This document shows positions 57,206-64,000 of a stretch of 64,000 bases of DNA, piece after piece. Position 1 is the stretch's first letter. The number at the start of each line of letters is the position of its first letter. Source of the DNA: Hyphomicrobiales bacterium (GTDB taxonomy: Bacteria; Pseudomonadota; Alphaproteobacteria; Rhizobiales; Rhizobiaceae); contig UEGR01000007.1 in assembly GCA_900465685.1 (NCBI GenBank), positions 434,001 through 498,000 of the forward strand. The letters are read 5' to 3'. The position numbers and the translations under genes were made by a program. Under the pieces are notes generated by a model, which saw only the letters and a list, made by a program, of their open reading frames with translations, did not search any database and was not told where the DNA came from.

Positions 57206-58144
57206 TTATCGCTTTGCTTCCACGGCATCCCAGAACAACGCAGCGATATTGGTGCCGTCGAAACGCTCAATCTCGCGGATACCCGTTGGCGAGGTGACGT
57301 TGATTTCGGTCATATAATTGCCGATCACATCGATGCCGACGAGAATGAAGCCGCGCTCCCGCAATGACGGACCGATACGTTCGCAGATTTCGCGTTCGCG
57401 CGGCGTCAGCTTGCTCTGTTCGGCCTTGCCGCCAGCATGCATATTGGAGCGGGCGTCGGTTTCAGATGGCACGCGATTGATCGCACCCACCGGCTCGCCG
57501 TCGATCAGGATGATGCGCTTGTCACCTGCGCGCACATCTTTCAGATAACGCTGGGCGATGAACGGCTCGCGGAAGAGCTGGCCGAACATTTCGAGCAGCG
57601 ACGAGAGATTGCGGTCGCCATCGGCCAGATGGAACACACCCGCGCCGCCATTGCCGTAAAGCGGCTTCAGGATGATGTCGCCGAACTCCCTGCGGAATTC
57701 CATGACTTCCTGCGGGTCCTTGGTGATGAGTGTTTCCGGCATCAGATCGGGAAACTCGGTAACGAAGATCTTTTCGGGGCTGTTGCGCACCCAGGCCGGA
57801 TCGTTGACGACCAGCGTCTTCGGATGAATGCGCTCCAGAAGATGCGTGGTGGTGATGTAGTTCATGTCGAAGGGTGGGTCCTGGCGCAGCAGCACCACGT
57901 CCATTTCCGACATGTCGCGGCGGATGGGCTCGCCCAGCGTGAAGTGGTCGCCCACAACGTCGCGTATGTCGAGTTTTTCAAGACGGGCTGAAACAACGCC
58001 ATCGCGCATCGACAGGCGGTCAGGCGTGTAGTGATACAGCTCGTGGCCGCGCTTTTGCGCCTCCAGCGAAAGCGCAAATGTTGTGTCGCCCTTGGTATTG
58101 ATCGTGCTGATATGGTCCATCTGGACCGCGACTTTGAGAGCCAT
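57206..58144 (-). CDS. gshB: Glutathione synthetase
   Basis: The 312-residue ATP-grasp enzyme joins gamma-glutamylcysteine and glycine. The start [15 protein letters not shown], the flexible loop region [14 protein letters not shown] and the C-terminal [17 protein letters not shown] match the family. ATG 58144 follows GAGGAAATC; the frame extends 25 codons further. Length matches E. coli GshB. Confidence 0.96.
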   Translation of the reverse strand: MALKVAVQMDHISTINTKGDTTFALSLEAQKRGHELYHYTPDRLSMRDGVVSARLEKLDIRDVVGDHFTLGEPIRRDMSEMDVVLLRQDPPFDMNYITTTHLLERIHPKTLVVNDPAWVRNSPEKIFVTEFPDLMPETLITKDPQEVMEFRREFGDIILKPLYGNGGAGVFHLADGDRNLSSLLEMFGQLFREPFIAQRYLKDVRAGDKRIILIDGEPVGAINRVPSETDARSNMHAGGKAEQSKLTPREREICERIGPSLRERGFILVGIDVIGNYMTEINVTSPTGIREIERFDGTNIAALFWDAVEAKR

Positions 58145-58364
58145 GATTTCCTCGCGATTCGAAGTTGCGGGAAATCTAAAACGGAATGAACCGGCGATAT
58201 AGTGCCTTTCTGCCGTCAAAACGCCGCCGTTCCTACCTTTCAGGCACTTTCGGCCCGACGGAGAAACACAAAAAAGTGTTTACCAAGGGGCCTCACTTCC
58301 AAAGCACGCGCCCCACCCCATATGATGGATCACAAATAGATCCCCCTAGATTCAAGGGAACCCC

Positions 58365-59387
58365 ATGAAAAAGATCGGCTTTCTCTCGTTCGGCCATTGG
58401 TCGCCCTCACCGCAGTCGCAAACCCGTTCGGCTGCCGATACGCTGCTGCAATCGATCGATCTGGCTGTCGCCGCAGAAGAACTTGGGGCCGATGGCGCCT
58501 ATTTCCGCGTGCACCATTTTGCGCGCCAGCTCGCCTCGCCCTTCCCGCTTCTGGCCGCTGTCGGAGCCAAGACCAGCAAGATCGAGATCGGCACTGCCGT
58601 GATCGACATGCGCTATGAAAACCCGCTTTACATGGCGGAAGATGCAGGCGCTGCCGACCTGATCTCCGGCGGACGCTTGCAGCTCGGCATCAGCCGCGGG
58701 TCGCCCGAGCAGGTGATCGACGGCTGGCGTTACTTCGGCTACGCGCCGGAAGAAGGCCAGACAGATGCGGATATGGGGCGCAAACATGCGGAAGTATTTC
58801 TGCGCACGCTGAAGGGCGAAGGCTTTGCCCAGCCCAACCCGCGTCCGATGTTCCCCAACCCGCCCGGCCTGCTGCGTCTGGAGCCGCATTCCGAAGGACT
58901 GCTCGACCGCATCTGGTGGGGTGCGTCGTCAAACGCCACGGCTGTCTGGGCGGCCAAGCTCGGCATGAACCTGCAAAGCTCCACGCTGAAAGACGATGAG
59001 ACCGGTGAGCCGTTCCATATCCAGCAGGCCAAGCAGATACGCGCCTATCGCGAAGCCTGGAAGGAAGCGGGCCACAGCCGCACGCCGCGCGTTTCGGTGA
59101 GCCGTAGCGTTTTCGCGCTCGTTGACGACCGTGATCGCGCCTATTTCGGTGCTGGCGGCAAGGAGCAGGACAGCATCGGTTACATCGATGAAAACACGAG
59201 GGCGATCTTCGGCCGGTCCTATGCGGCAGAACCGGAAGATCTGATCAAGGAACTGGCGCAGGACGAAGCGATCGCCGAGGCGGATACGCTGCTTCTGACT
59301 GTCCCCAACCAGCTTGGCGTCGACTACAACGCCCATGTCATCGAAGCGATCTTGAAACATGTCGCTCCGGCGCTCGGCTGGCGCTAG
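58365..59387 (+). CDS. LLM-class flavin-dependent oxidoreductase
   Basis: The 340-residue luciferase-like monooxygenase begins KIGFLSFGHWSP, has YFRVHHFARQLASPFPLLAAVGAKTSKIEIGTAVIDMRYENPLYMAEDAG and the ISRGSPE segment. It uses FMN or F420 and probably NADH to oxidise an unknown small molecule. It is divergent from gshB across 220 bases. Confidence 0.88.
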   Translation: MKKIGFLSFGHWSPSPQSQTRSAADTLLQSIDLAVAAEELGADGAYFRVHHFARQLASPFPLLAAVGAKTSKIEIGTAVIDMRYENPLYMAEDAGAADLISGGRLQLGISRGSPEQVIDGWRYFGYAPEEGQTDADMGRKHAEVFLRTLKGEGFAQPNPRPMFPNPPGLLRLEPHSEGLLDRIWWGASSNATAVWAAKLGMNLQSSTLKDDETGEPFHIQQAKQIRAYREAWKEAGHSRTPRVSVSRSVFALVDDRDRAYFGAGGKEQDSIGYIDENTRAIFGRSYAAEPEDLIKELAQDEAIAEADTLLLTVPNQLGVDYNAHVIEAILKHVAPALGWR

Positions 59388-59402
59388 ACGCATCGAGATC
59401 AG

Positions 59403-59440
59403 GAGCGGCTTTGTCTCGGAGGAAGGGCAAAGCCGCTTCT
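59403..59440 (+). terminator. Terminator after the LLM oxidoreductase gene
   Basis: GCGGCTTTG and CAAAGCCGC form a nine-pair stem with a 14-base loop. Confidence 0.6.
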
Positions 59441-59535
59441 TCATGTTTGCCCTATTGGTGCCACGCCAGAGGTTTCCAATTGGTCGGAAGGTATACTAAA
59501 CACGTAATCCGCAAGACGCTTTTCAGGAGGAAAAG

Positions 59536-60411
59536 GTGACGTCCGTCAAAACCGCCATATTCGCTGACCATATCGCCGAGCTGGGCGAAGGTCCGGGTTA
59601 CGATCCACTGACGGGCCACGTCTGGTGGTTCGACATTCTCGGGCAGAAACTGATCGAGCGGAACTGGGACAGCGGCGCGATAGAGGTCCATGACCTCGGC
59701 ATGAAAGCCAGCGCCCTTGCCGTCATCGACCGCGAGCGCCAGCTTCTGGTCAGTGAACACGGGCTGTTCATCCGCGAACGCGCCAATGGCCGCCTGACCA
59801 TGCATCATCCGCTGGAAGCCGACAATCCCGTGACACGCTCCAACGATGCCCGCGTCCACCCGTCCGGCTCGTTCTGGATCGGCACCATGGGCCGCAAGGC
59901 CGAGAAGGATGCCGGTTCCATCTGGTGGTATCGGGAAGGTCAGGTGAAGAAGCTTTTCTCCGGCATCACCATCACCAATTCGATCTGCTTTTCCCCCGAT
60001 GGAAAGATCGCCTATTTCGCCGATACCGACCGCAACATCATCTGGCGCGTCGATACCGATCCGGAAAATGGCTTGCCGGTTTCGGAAAAGAGCGTCTTTC
60101 ACCATCGGATTGAAGAAGGCGGCGTTGACGGATCGGTCGTGGATGCGGAAGGCACCGTCTGGAATGCCTGCTGGGGCGGAAAGGCGCTGCATGCCTATTC
60201 GCCGCAAGGCCGTCTGATCCGCTCTATCGAGCTGCCGGTTACCCAGCCTTCCTGCCCGGCCTTTGTGGGTCCAGATGCGGCAGTGATGATTGTGACCAGC
60301 GCCCATGAAGGCATGAACGACGAAGCACGCAATGCCGATCCCCATGCCGGAAAGGTACTGTTGCTCGACCTCACATTGGCAGGACGGCACGACCCGCCGG
60401 TACTGCTCTAA
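59536..60411 (+). CDS. SMP-30/gluconolactonase-family protein
   Basis: The 291-residue six-bladed beta-propeller starts with GTG 59536, five bases after a perfect AGGAGG. It has the metal-site glutamate in AELGEGPGYDP, asparagine in RSNDARVHPSGSFWIGTMG and Asp in GGVDGSVVDAEG, typical of sugar lactonases. The substrate is probably an aldonolactone. Confidence 0.9.
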   Translation: MTSVKTAIFADHIAELGEGPGYDPLTGHVWWFDILGQKLIERNWDSGAIEVHDLGMKASALAVIDRERQLLVSEHGLFIRERANGRLTMHHPLEADNPVTRSNDARVHPSGSFWIGTMGRKAEKDAGSIWWYREGQVKKLFSGITITNSICFSPDGKIAYFADTDRNIIWRVDTDPENGLPVSEKSVFHHRIEEGGVDGSVVDAEGTVWNACWGGKALHAYSPQGRLIRSIELPVTQPSCPAFVGPDAAVMIVTSAHEGMNDEARNADPHAGKVLLLDLTLAGRHDPPVLL

Positions 60412-60427
60412 AAGCTGCCAAAAAGAC

Positions 60428-60451
60428 AAAGGCCCCTTTCGGGGCCTTTTT
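60428..60451. terminator. Bidirectional terminator between SMP-30 and DUF1330
   Basis: AAAGGCCCC and GGGGCCTTT form a nine-pair stem with a four-base loop between converging genes; the T run favours the plus direction. Confidence 0.85.
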
Positions 60452-60488
60452 ACATTCCAGAATGCAAGCGCACTTTTCGAGATGTGCT

Positions 60489-60782
60489 TTAGCCTTCAAA
60501 AGCCTCAACAATGAGAACTTCACCATCCGCAACTGTCCGGCGGATCGCGGCTGCAGCCTGATATTCAGGTGAATTGAAGCAATCAAGCGCGTGCTGCATG
60601 GTCTCGAATTCGATGACGACATTGCGCGCACGACCCTGTCCCTCGACGGCTTCCGCCTTGCCGCCGCGCGCCAGAAACTTGGCGCCATAGCGCTCGAATG
60701 CAACCTTGGAGCCCGCCACATAGTCCTTGTAGCGTTCCGGGTCGCGAACATCCACGCGAGCGATCCAATAGGCTTTTGTCAT
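60489..60782 (-). CDS. DUF1330 family protein
   Basis: The 97-residue dimeric ferredoxin-like protein shows the DUF1330 pattern: YWIARVDVRDPERYKDYV, ARGGKAEAVEG, RNVVIEFETMQHALDCFNSPEYQAAAAIR. Function is unknown. GGAGG precedes ATG 60782. It lies 22 bases after pyrF stops and belongs to the same operon. Confidence 0.9.
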   Translation of the reverse strand: MTKAYWIARVDVRDPERYKDYVAGSKVAFERYGAKFLARGGKAEAVEGQGRARNVVIEFETMQHALDCFNSPEYQAAAAIRRTVADGEVLIVEAFEG

Positions 60783-60803
60783 GCTATCCTCCTCCAACAT
60801 TAT

Positions 60804-61505
60804 TTACGCAACCGAGCGCATTTCCTCCAGAATGGCAAGCGCTGACGCTTTGCGATCCGCCGCTCCGACAATCGGTCGCGCCACAACGAGATGGCTCGCA
60901 CCGGCCCGAAGCGCATCCGCAGGCGTCATGACGCGCTTCTGGTCGCCCTTTTCAGCGCCTGCGGGGCGAATGCCCGGAGTCACTACGGCCATATCCGGCC
61001 CGATTGCCTGACGGATGGCCGCGGCTTCGGCTGCGGAAGCAACGATACCGCCCATGCCCGCCTCGCGCGCCTGACGCGCACGCTTCAGCACCAGGGTTTC
61101 CGCATTGTCGGAATAGCCCGCTTCCCGCAGGTCGGCATCGTCCATCGAGGTCAGCACCGTCACGCCGAGCAGGCAGAGATCGGACCCCTTGGCCGCTTCG
61201 ACGGCGGCGCGCATGGCTTTCGGATAGGCATGCAGCGTGAGCATCGAGACGCCCATTTTCGCAACATTCTCCACGCCCTTGGCAATGGTGTTGTCGATGT
61301 CGAGCAGCTTCATGTCGAGGAAGACTTTTTTCTTCGCTGCAATCAGGCTCTTTGCAAAATCGAGACCGCCCGCAAAAACCAGCTGATAGCCGATCTTGTA
61401 GAAGGATACGGCATCACCGAGTTCCTCAACGGCTTTTTCCGCTTCGGCGATAGTTGGCACGTCGAGGCCCACGATCAGCTGATCGCGCAATTCTGTCGTC
61501 GTCAT
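60804..61505 (-). CDS. pyrF: Orotidine 5'-phosphate decarboxylase
   Basis: The 233-residue TIM-barrel enzyme makes UMP from OMP. The catalytic Lys-Asp tetrad is in [14 protein letters not shown], and TPGIRPAG binds phosphate. ATG 61505 with GGAG upstream was chosen over the longer frame start at 61613, whose extra codons overlap a palindromic repeat. Confidence 0.96.
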   Translation of the reverse strand: MTTTELRDQLIVGLDVPTIAEAEKAVEELGDAVSFYKIGYQLVFAGGLDFAKSLIAAKKKVFLDMKLLDIDNTIAKGVENVAKMGVSMLTLHAYPKAMRAAVEAAKGSDLCLLGVTVLTSMDDADLREAGYSDNAETLVLKRARQAREAGMGGIVASAAEAAAIRQAIGPDMAVVTPGIRPAGAEKGDQKRVMTPADALRAGASHLVVARPIVGAADRKASALAILEEMRSVA

Positions 61506-61581
61506 GAAATTCTCCGCTGTGATTCTGTCTTGAGCGGGATCTATTTCACGTTGAACATAACCCCGCTCAGGCATTTTGCTT

Positions 61582-61630
61582 GAGCATGATCTTTTCCGAA
61601 AACCGGTGCCCACTTTTCGGGATCATGCTC
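61582..61630. repeat. Palindromic repeat with GAGCATGATC ends
   Basis: GAGCATGATC and GATCATGCTC are the ends of a 49-base element with inner arms TTTTCCGAAAA and ACTTTTCGG. It belongs to the same family as 13806-13904 and is common in Rhizobiales. Confidence 0.75.
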
Positions 61631-61695
61631 TATTCGCACAACAGGGCGCGGTACGAAAGATACCGCGCCCTGAAATATGCATATTGAACGGAGAA

Positions 61696-62262
61696 TCAGC
61701 CGACCCGGCTGATCACGCTGTGGCAAACGGCTGTGAGCATCTTCGCGCTGCGCTCATCCTTGAGCGTGCCGTCTTCATTGAATGCCGCCGAAGCACGACC
61801 GACCGAACATTGCTCGGTCACGACCTGCGTTCCCACCGCCATGAGTACGGCGCGCAGGTGATAAAGCCCGCGCATACCGGCAAACATGCCGTCCGACGTC
61901 GAACACAAACCGACCGTCAGCCCGCTATAAGGCCGAAGCGGCTGATCACCATCCTTGGAAATGCGGCTGACCCAATCGAGCGTGTTCTTGAGCAGCGGCG
62001 GGATCGACGCATTATATTCCGGCGAGCAGATCAATAGCGCGTCGTGTTCGGCAAAGAGCCGACCGAGCTTCATGGCGTTTTCCGGAACGCCATGCTCCTT
62101 TTCCAGATTCTGGTCCATCAGCGGCAGCGGATAGTCGGCAAGCGTGATGCGTGTTACTTCCGTGCCCTGCGCCCGCAATTCCTTTTCGGCGGCATCCGCC
62201 ATATGACCCGAGAAAGCGCCGATACGGATCGAACCGGCGAAGACAAGAATGCGTGCGGTCAT
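61696..62262 (-). CDS. NADPH-dependent FMN reductase
   Basis: The 188-residue flavodoxin-like protein has the FMN phosphate-binding loop AGSIRIGAFSGHMADAAE and the LICSPEYNASIPPLLKNTLDW core. ATG 62262 follows AGGAG and was chosen over a TTG at 62268. Partner enzyme is unknown. Confidence 0.9.
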   Translation of the reverse strand: MTARILVFAGSIRIGAFSGHMADAAEKELRAQGTEVTRITLADYPLPLMDQNLEKEHGVPENAMKLGRLFAEHDALLICSPEYNASIPPLLKNTLDWVSRISKDGDQPLRPYSGLTVGLCSTSDGMFAGMRGLYHLRAVLMAVGTQVVTEQCSVGRASAAFNEDGTLKDERSAKMLTAVCHSVISRVG

Positions 62263-62282
62263 GGACAACTCCTATGAAGTCA

Positions 62283-62423
62283 GTGTCTGAATCAAAAAGC
62301 GGCAGGCCGTGGCGAAAATGGTGATTTCGAGAACCGGAGCGCAGCGTACTTTCGGGTACGTGAGCACCGGAAGCGTAGAAATTGCCATTTGCAGCCCGGC
62401 ATGGTGACTTTTGGATCAGACAC
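62283..62423. repeat. 141-base palindromic repeat abutting pmtA
   Basis: The ends are GTGTCTGA and TCAGACAC, with inner arms AAATGGTGATTTC...GAAATTGCCATTT, ACCGGAGCGCAGCGTAC and GTACGTGAGCACCGG around a TTTCGG loop. The right end touches the pmtA stop codon. Confidence 0.75.
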
Positions 62424-63023
62424 TCAGCCGAGCGGTCTGCGATAAACCCACAGCTGTGCCGGCGGAACGTTGCGCATGACGAAATCATAGTGCTGGACCG
62501 TGTAATTTCCACGGCCGGACGGAACCGGTGGCAGAGGACCATAGGTAATCTGCATGAAGGGGCGACCGCGCGGAATACGCGTCAGCATGTCTTCGATGAG
62601 CTGGATGCGGCGCGCCATCGGGAAGTTGAGCAACGGCACGGCAGAGACAATACTGTCGAATTGCTGGTCCTTCATCTCGCCAAGCGTGGTGTCGAGATCA
62701 AACGCATCACCCTGGATGATGTTCACTTCGGGATATGTCTTGTTCAGATGCTCGACGAAATCCTGCGAATACTCGATGGAGTAAAGATCAGACGGCTTCA
62801 CGCCATGTTTGAGGATCGCCTTGGTGATGACGCCGGTGCCCGGTCCAAGTTCCAGAACCGGCAGGCCCGAATGAATGTCGATCACACTCGCCATGCGTCG
62901 CGCGGTGATGGAGCTGGTCGGCAGAATGGCGCCTACCGCTTTCGGACCGTCAATCCACCCTTTGAAAAAACGGATTTCCTCGTCGAATTTCGCGGCGAGT
63001 TTCCTGCCGAGTTGACCTGCCAT
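62424..63023 (-). CDS. pmtA: Phosphatidylethanolamine N-methyltransferase PmtA
   Basis: The 199-residue SAM-dependent enzyme makes phosphatidylcholine by three methylations of phosphatidylethanolamine. It matches the Sinorhizobium-type PmtA: KFDEEIRFFKGWIDGPKAVGAILP at the N terminus, SAM-binding LELGPGTG (57-64) and SAVPLLNFP. ATG 63023 has GGGAG eight bases upstream and replaces the frame start at 63038. Phosphatidylcholine is a key membrane lipid of Brucellaceae. Confidence 0.9.
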   Translation of the reverse strand: MAGQLGRKLAAKFDEEIRFFKGWIDGPKAVGAILPTSSITARRMASVIDIHSGLPVLELGPGTGVITKAILKHGVKPSDLYSIEYSQDFVEHLNKTYPEVNIIQGDAFDLDTTLGEMKDQQFDSIVSAVPLLNFPMARRIQLIEDMLTRIPRGRPFMQITYGPLPPVPSGRGNYTVQHYDFVMRNVPPAQLWVYRRPLG

Positions 63024-63104
63024 TCCGCATGCTCCCATTGTCGTTATTGGACAAGTTTATGCCGCTTTCAATTCCCTAAGCAAGGCAGGAATAAGGAAAA
63101 TATG

Positions 63105-63135
63105 AAAAAAGGGAGCCGCATGGCTCCCCTTTTTT
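63105..63135 (-). terminator. Terminator of dnaJ
   Basis: GGGAGCC and GGCTCCC pair around a four-base loop, followed by six T residues on the minus strand. It overlaps the dnaJ stop codon. Confidence 0.8.
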
Positions 63136-64000
63136 ATTCACCTATTCCCTCGAAGAATTCCTTCATCCGCGAGAAGAACCCGGCTGATTTCGGGCTGTTC
63201 TCCTGCGAGGAGAGTTTTTCGAATTCCTCCAGCAATTCGCGCTGGCGCTTCGACAGGTTTTGCGGCGTTTCAATATCGATCTGGATATAGAGATCGCCCA
63301 CTGCCTGCTGGCGCAGAACTGGCATGCCCTTGCCCTTGAGGCGGAACTGCTTGGCGTTCTGCGTGCCGTCCGGAACCTTTACGCGGGTCTGGGTGCCGTC
63401 CAGTGTCGAAACTTCGAACTGACCGCCCAGCGCCGCCGTGGTCATAGAGATCGGCACCTTGCAATAAAGGTCGGCCCCGTCGCGCTGGAAGAACTCATGC
63501 GGCTTGACCGAAAGGAAGATGTAAAGATCGCCCGACGGTCCGCCGCGCATGCCGGCTTCGCCTTCGCCTGCAAGGCGAATACGGGTGCCATCCTCGATAC
63601 CGGCCGGGATATTGACCGACAGCGAACGCTCCTGCGTCACACGGCCCTGACCATGGCACTTGCCGCAAGGGTCCTTGATGACCTGTCCGCGACCGTTACA
63701 GGTCGGGCAGGTGCGTTCCACCGAGAAGAAGCCCTGCGCCGCGCGAACACGGCCCGAACCCGAACACATGGTACAGGTGGTGGGCTGCGAACCGGCCTTG
63801 GCGCCGGAACCGGAGCATTCGTCACAGGTGATGGAAGTCGGCACGCGAATCTGCGCGGTCTTGCCGGCAAATGCTTCTTCGAGCGTCACTTCCATATTAT
63901 AGCGCAGATCGGCGCCGCGTTCGCGACCGTTGCTGGAACGGCGGCGACCGCCACCCATCATCTCGCCAAAAATATCTTCGAAAATATCGGCAAAACCGCC
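63134..64000 (-). CDS. dnaJ: Chaperone DnaJ, C-terminal part (cut by window edge)
   Basis: The 288 visible residues start in the Gly/Phe region ([18 protein letters not shown]) and include the four CxxCxGxG zinc motifs ([32 protein letters not shown]) and both substrate-binding domains. The J-domain lies beyond position 64000 and dnaK is expected there. It works with DnaK and GrpE in protein folding. Confidence 0.97.
   Translation of the reverse strand, partial: GGFADIFEDIFGEMMGGGRRRSSNGRERGADLRYNMEVTLEEAFAGKTAQIRVPTSITCDECSGSGAKAGSQPTTCTMCSGSGRVRAAQGFFSVERTCPTCNGRGQVIKDPCGKCHGQGRVTQERSLSVNIPAGIEDGTRIRLAGEGEAGMRGGPSGDLYIFLSVKPHEFFQRDGADLYCKVPISMTTAALGGQFEVSTLDGTQTRVKVPDGTQNAKQFRLKGKGMPVLRQQAVGDLYIQIDIETPQNLSKRQRELLEEFEKLSSQENSPKSAGFFSRMKEFFEGIGE

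Overview
The window is from a Brucella/Ochrobactrum-type alphaproteobacterium (Rhizobiales, Brucellaceae). The evidence is the Irr-fabA-fabB-fabI block, a PmtA-type phosphatidylethanolamine methyltransferase beside dnaJ, alphaproteobacterial PstA/PstC with long N-terminal regions, a high-GC chromosome dense in genes, and several short palindromic intergenic repeats of the kind known from Brucella. The region is core chromosome. I see no rRNA, tRNA, CRISPR array, prophage or insertion sequence.

Layout. Positions 1-6570 hold a TadD-like TPR lipoprotein, an M17 aminopeptidase, an SH3 protein, a 2-hydroxyacid dehydrogenase, an alpha/beta hydrolase, an SH3-NlpC/P60 peptidase and a MarR-type regulator. 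Positions 6736-10230 hold the iron regulator irr divergent from fabA-fabB-fabI (anaerobic-type unsaturated fatty acid synthesis). rsmC follows. From about 33800 down to 11500 almost everything is on the minus strand: tsaB-rimI-plsC-miaB-phoH-ybeY-CBS protein-lnt-XRE regulator-metK-trmB, then rimP-nusA-ylxR-infB-rbfA-truB-rpsO-pnp. This is the translation, RNA-maturation and lipoprotein block common to alphaproteobacteria. dps, an M29 aminopeptidase, a small lipoprotein and a SleB-like hydrolase come next. The high-affinity phosphate system pstS-pstC-pstA-pstB-phoU-phoB follows, with a recognisable PHO box before pstS but no phoR in the window.

The more accessory part runs from 44.6 to 58 kb: an aminotransferase, YbaN, an RlpA-like protein, a two-gene operon of a GNAT/C39-peptidase fusion plus a RimK-like ATP-grasp ligase, a transglutaminase-like peptidase, a VOC protein, an orphan DnaB-like ATPase, a ComM/YifB ATPase and a classical autotransporter. 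The right end has gshB, a luciferase-like monooxygenase, an SMP-30 protein, DUF1330, pyrF, an FMN reductase, pmtA and the C-terminal part of dnaJ, which runs off the window.

Best leads: the GNAT-C39/RimK-like operon (predicted peptide ligation and cleavage, product unknown); the orphan DnaB-like ATPase with a tiny coupled leader ORF; the rimP leader with a near-consensus promoter, an inverted repeat over the -35 box and an attenuator-like hairpin; a duplicated hairpin at the end of irr; RTX-like repeats in the autotransporter passenger; and four kinds of palindromic repeat. Start sites were moved from the longest possible ORF wherever a ribosome binding site or signal peptide argued for it; several genes use TTG or GTG.
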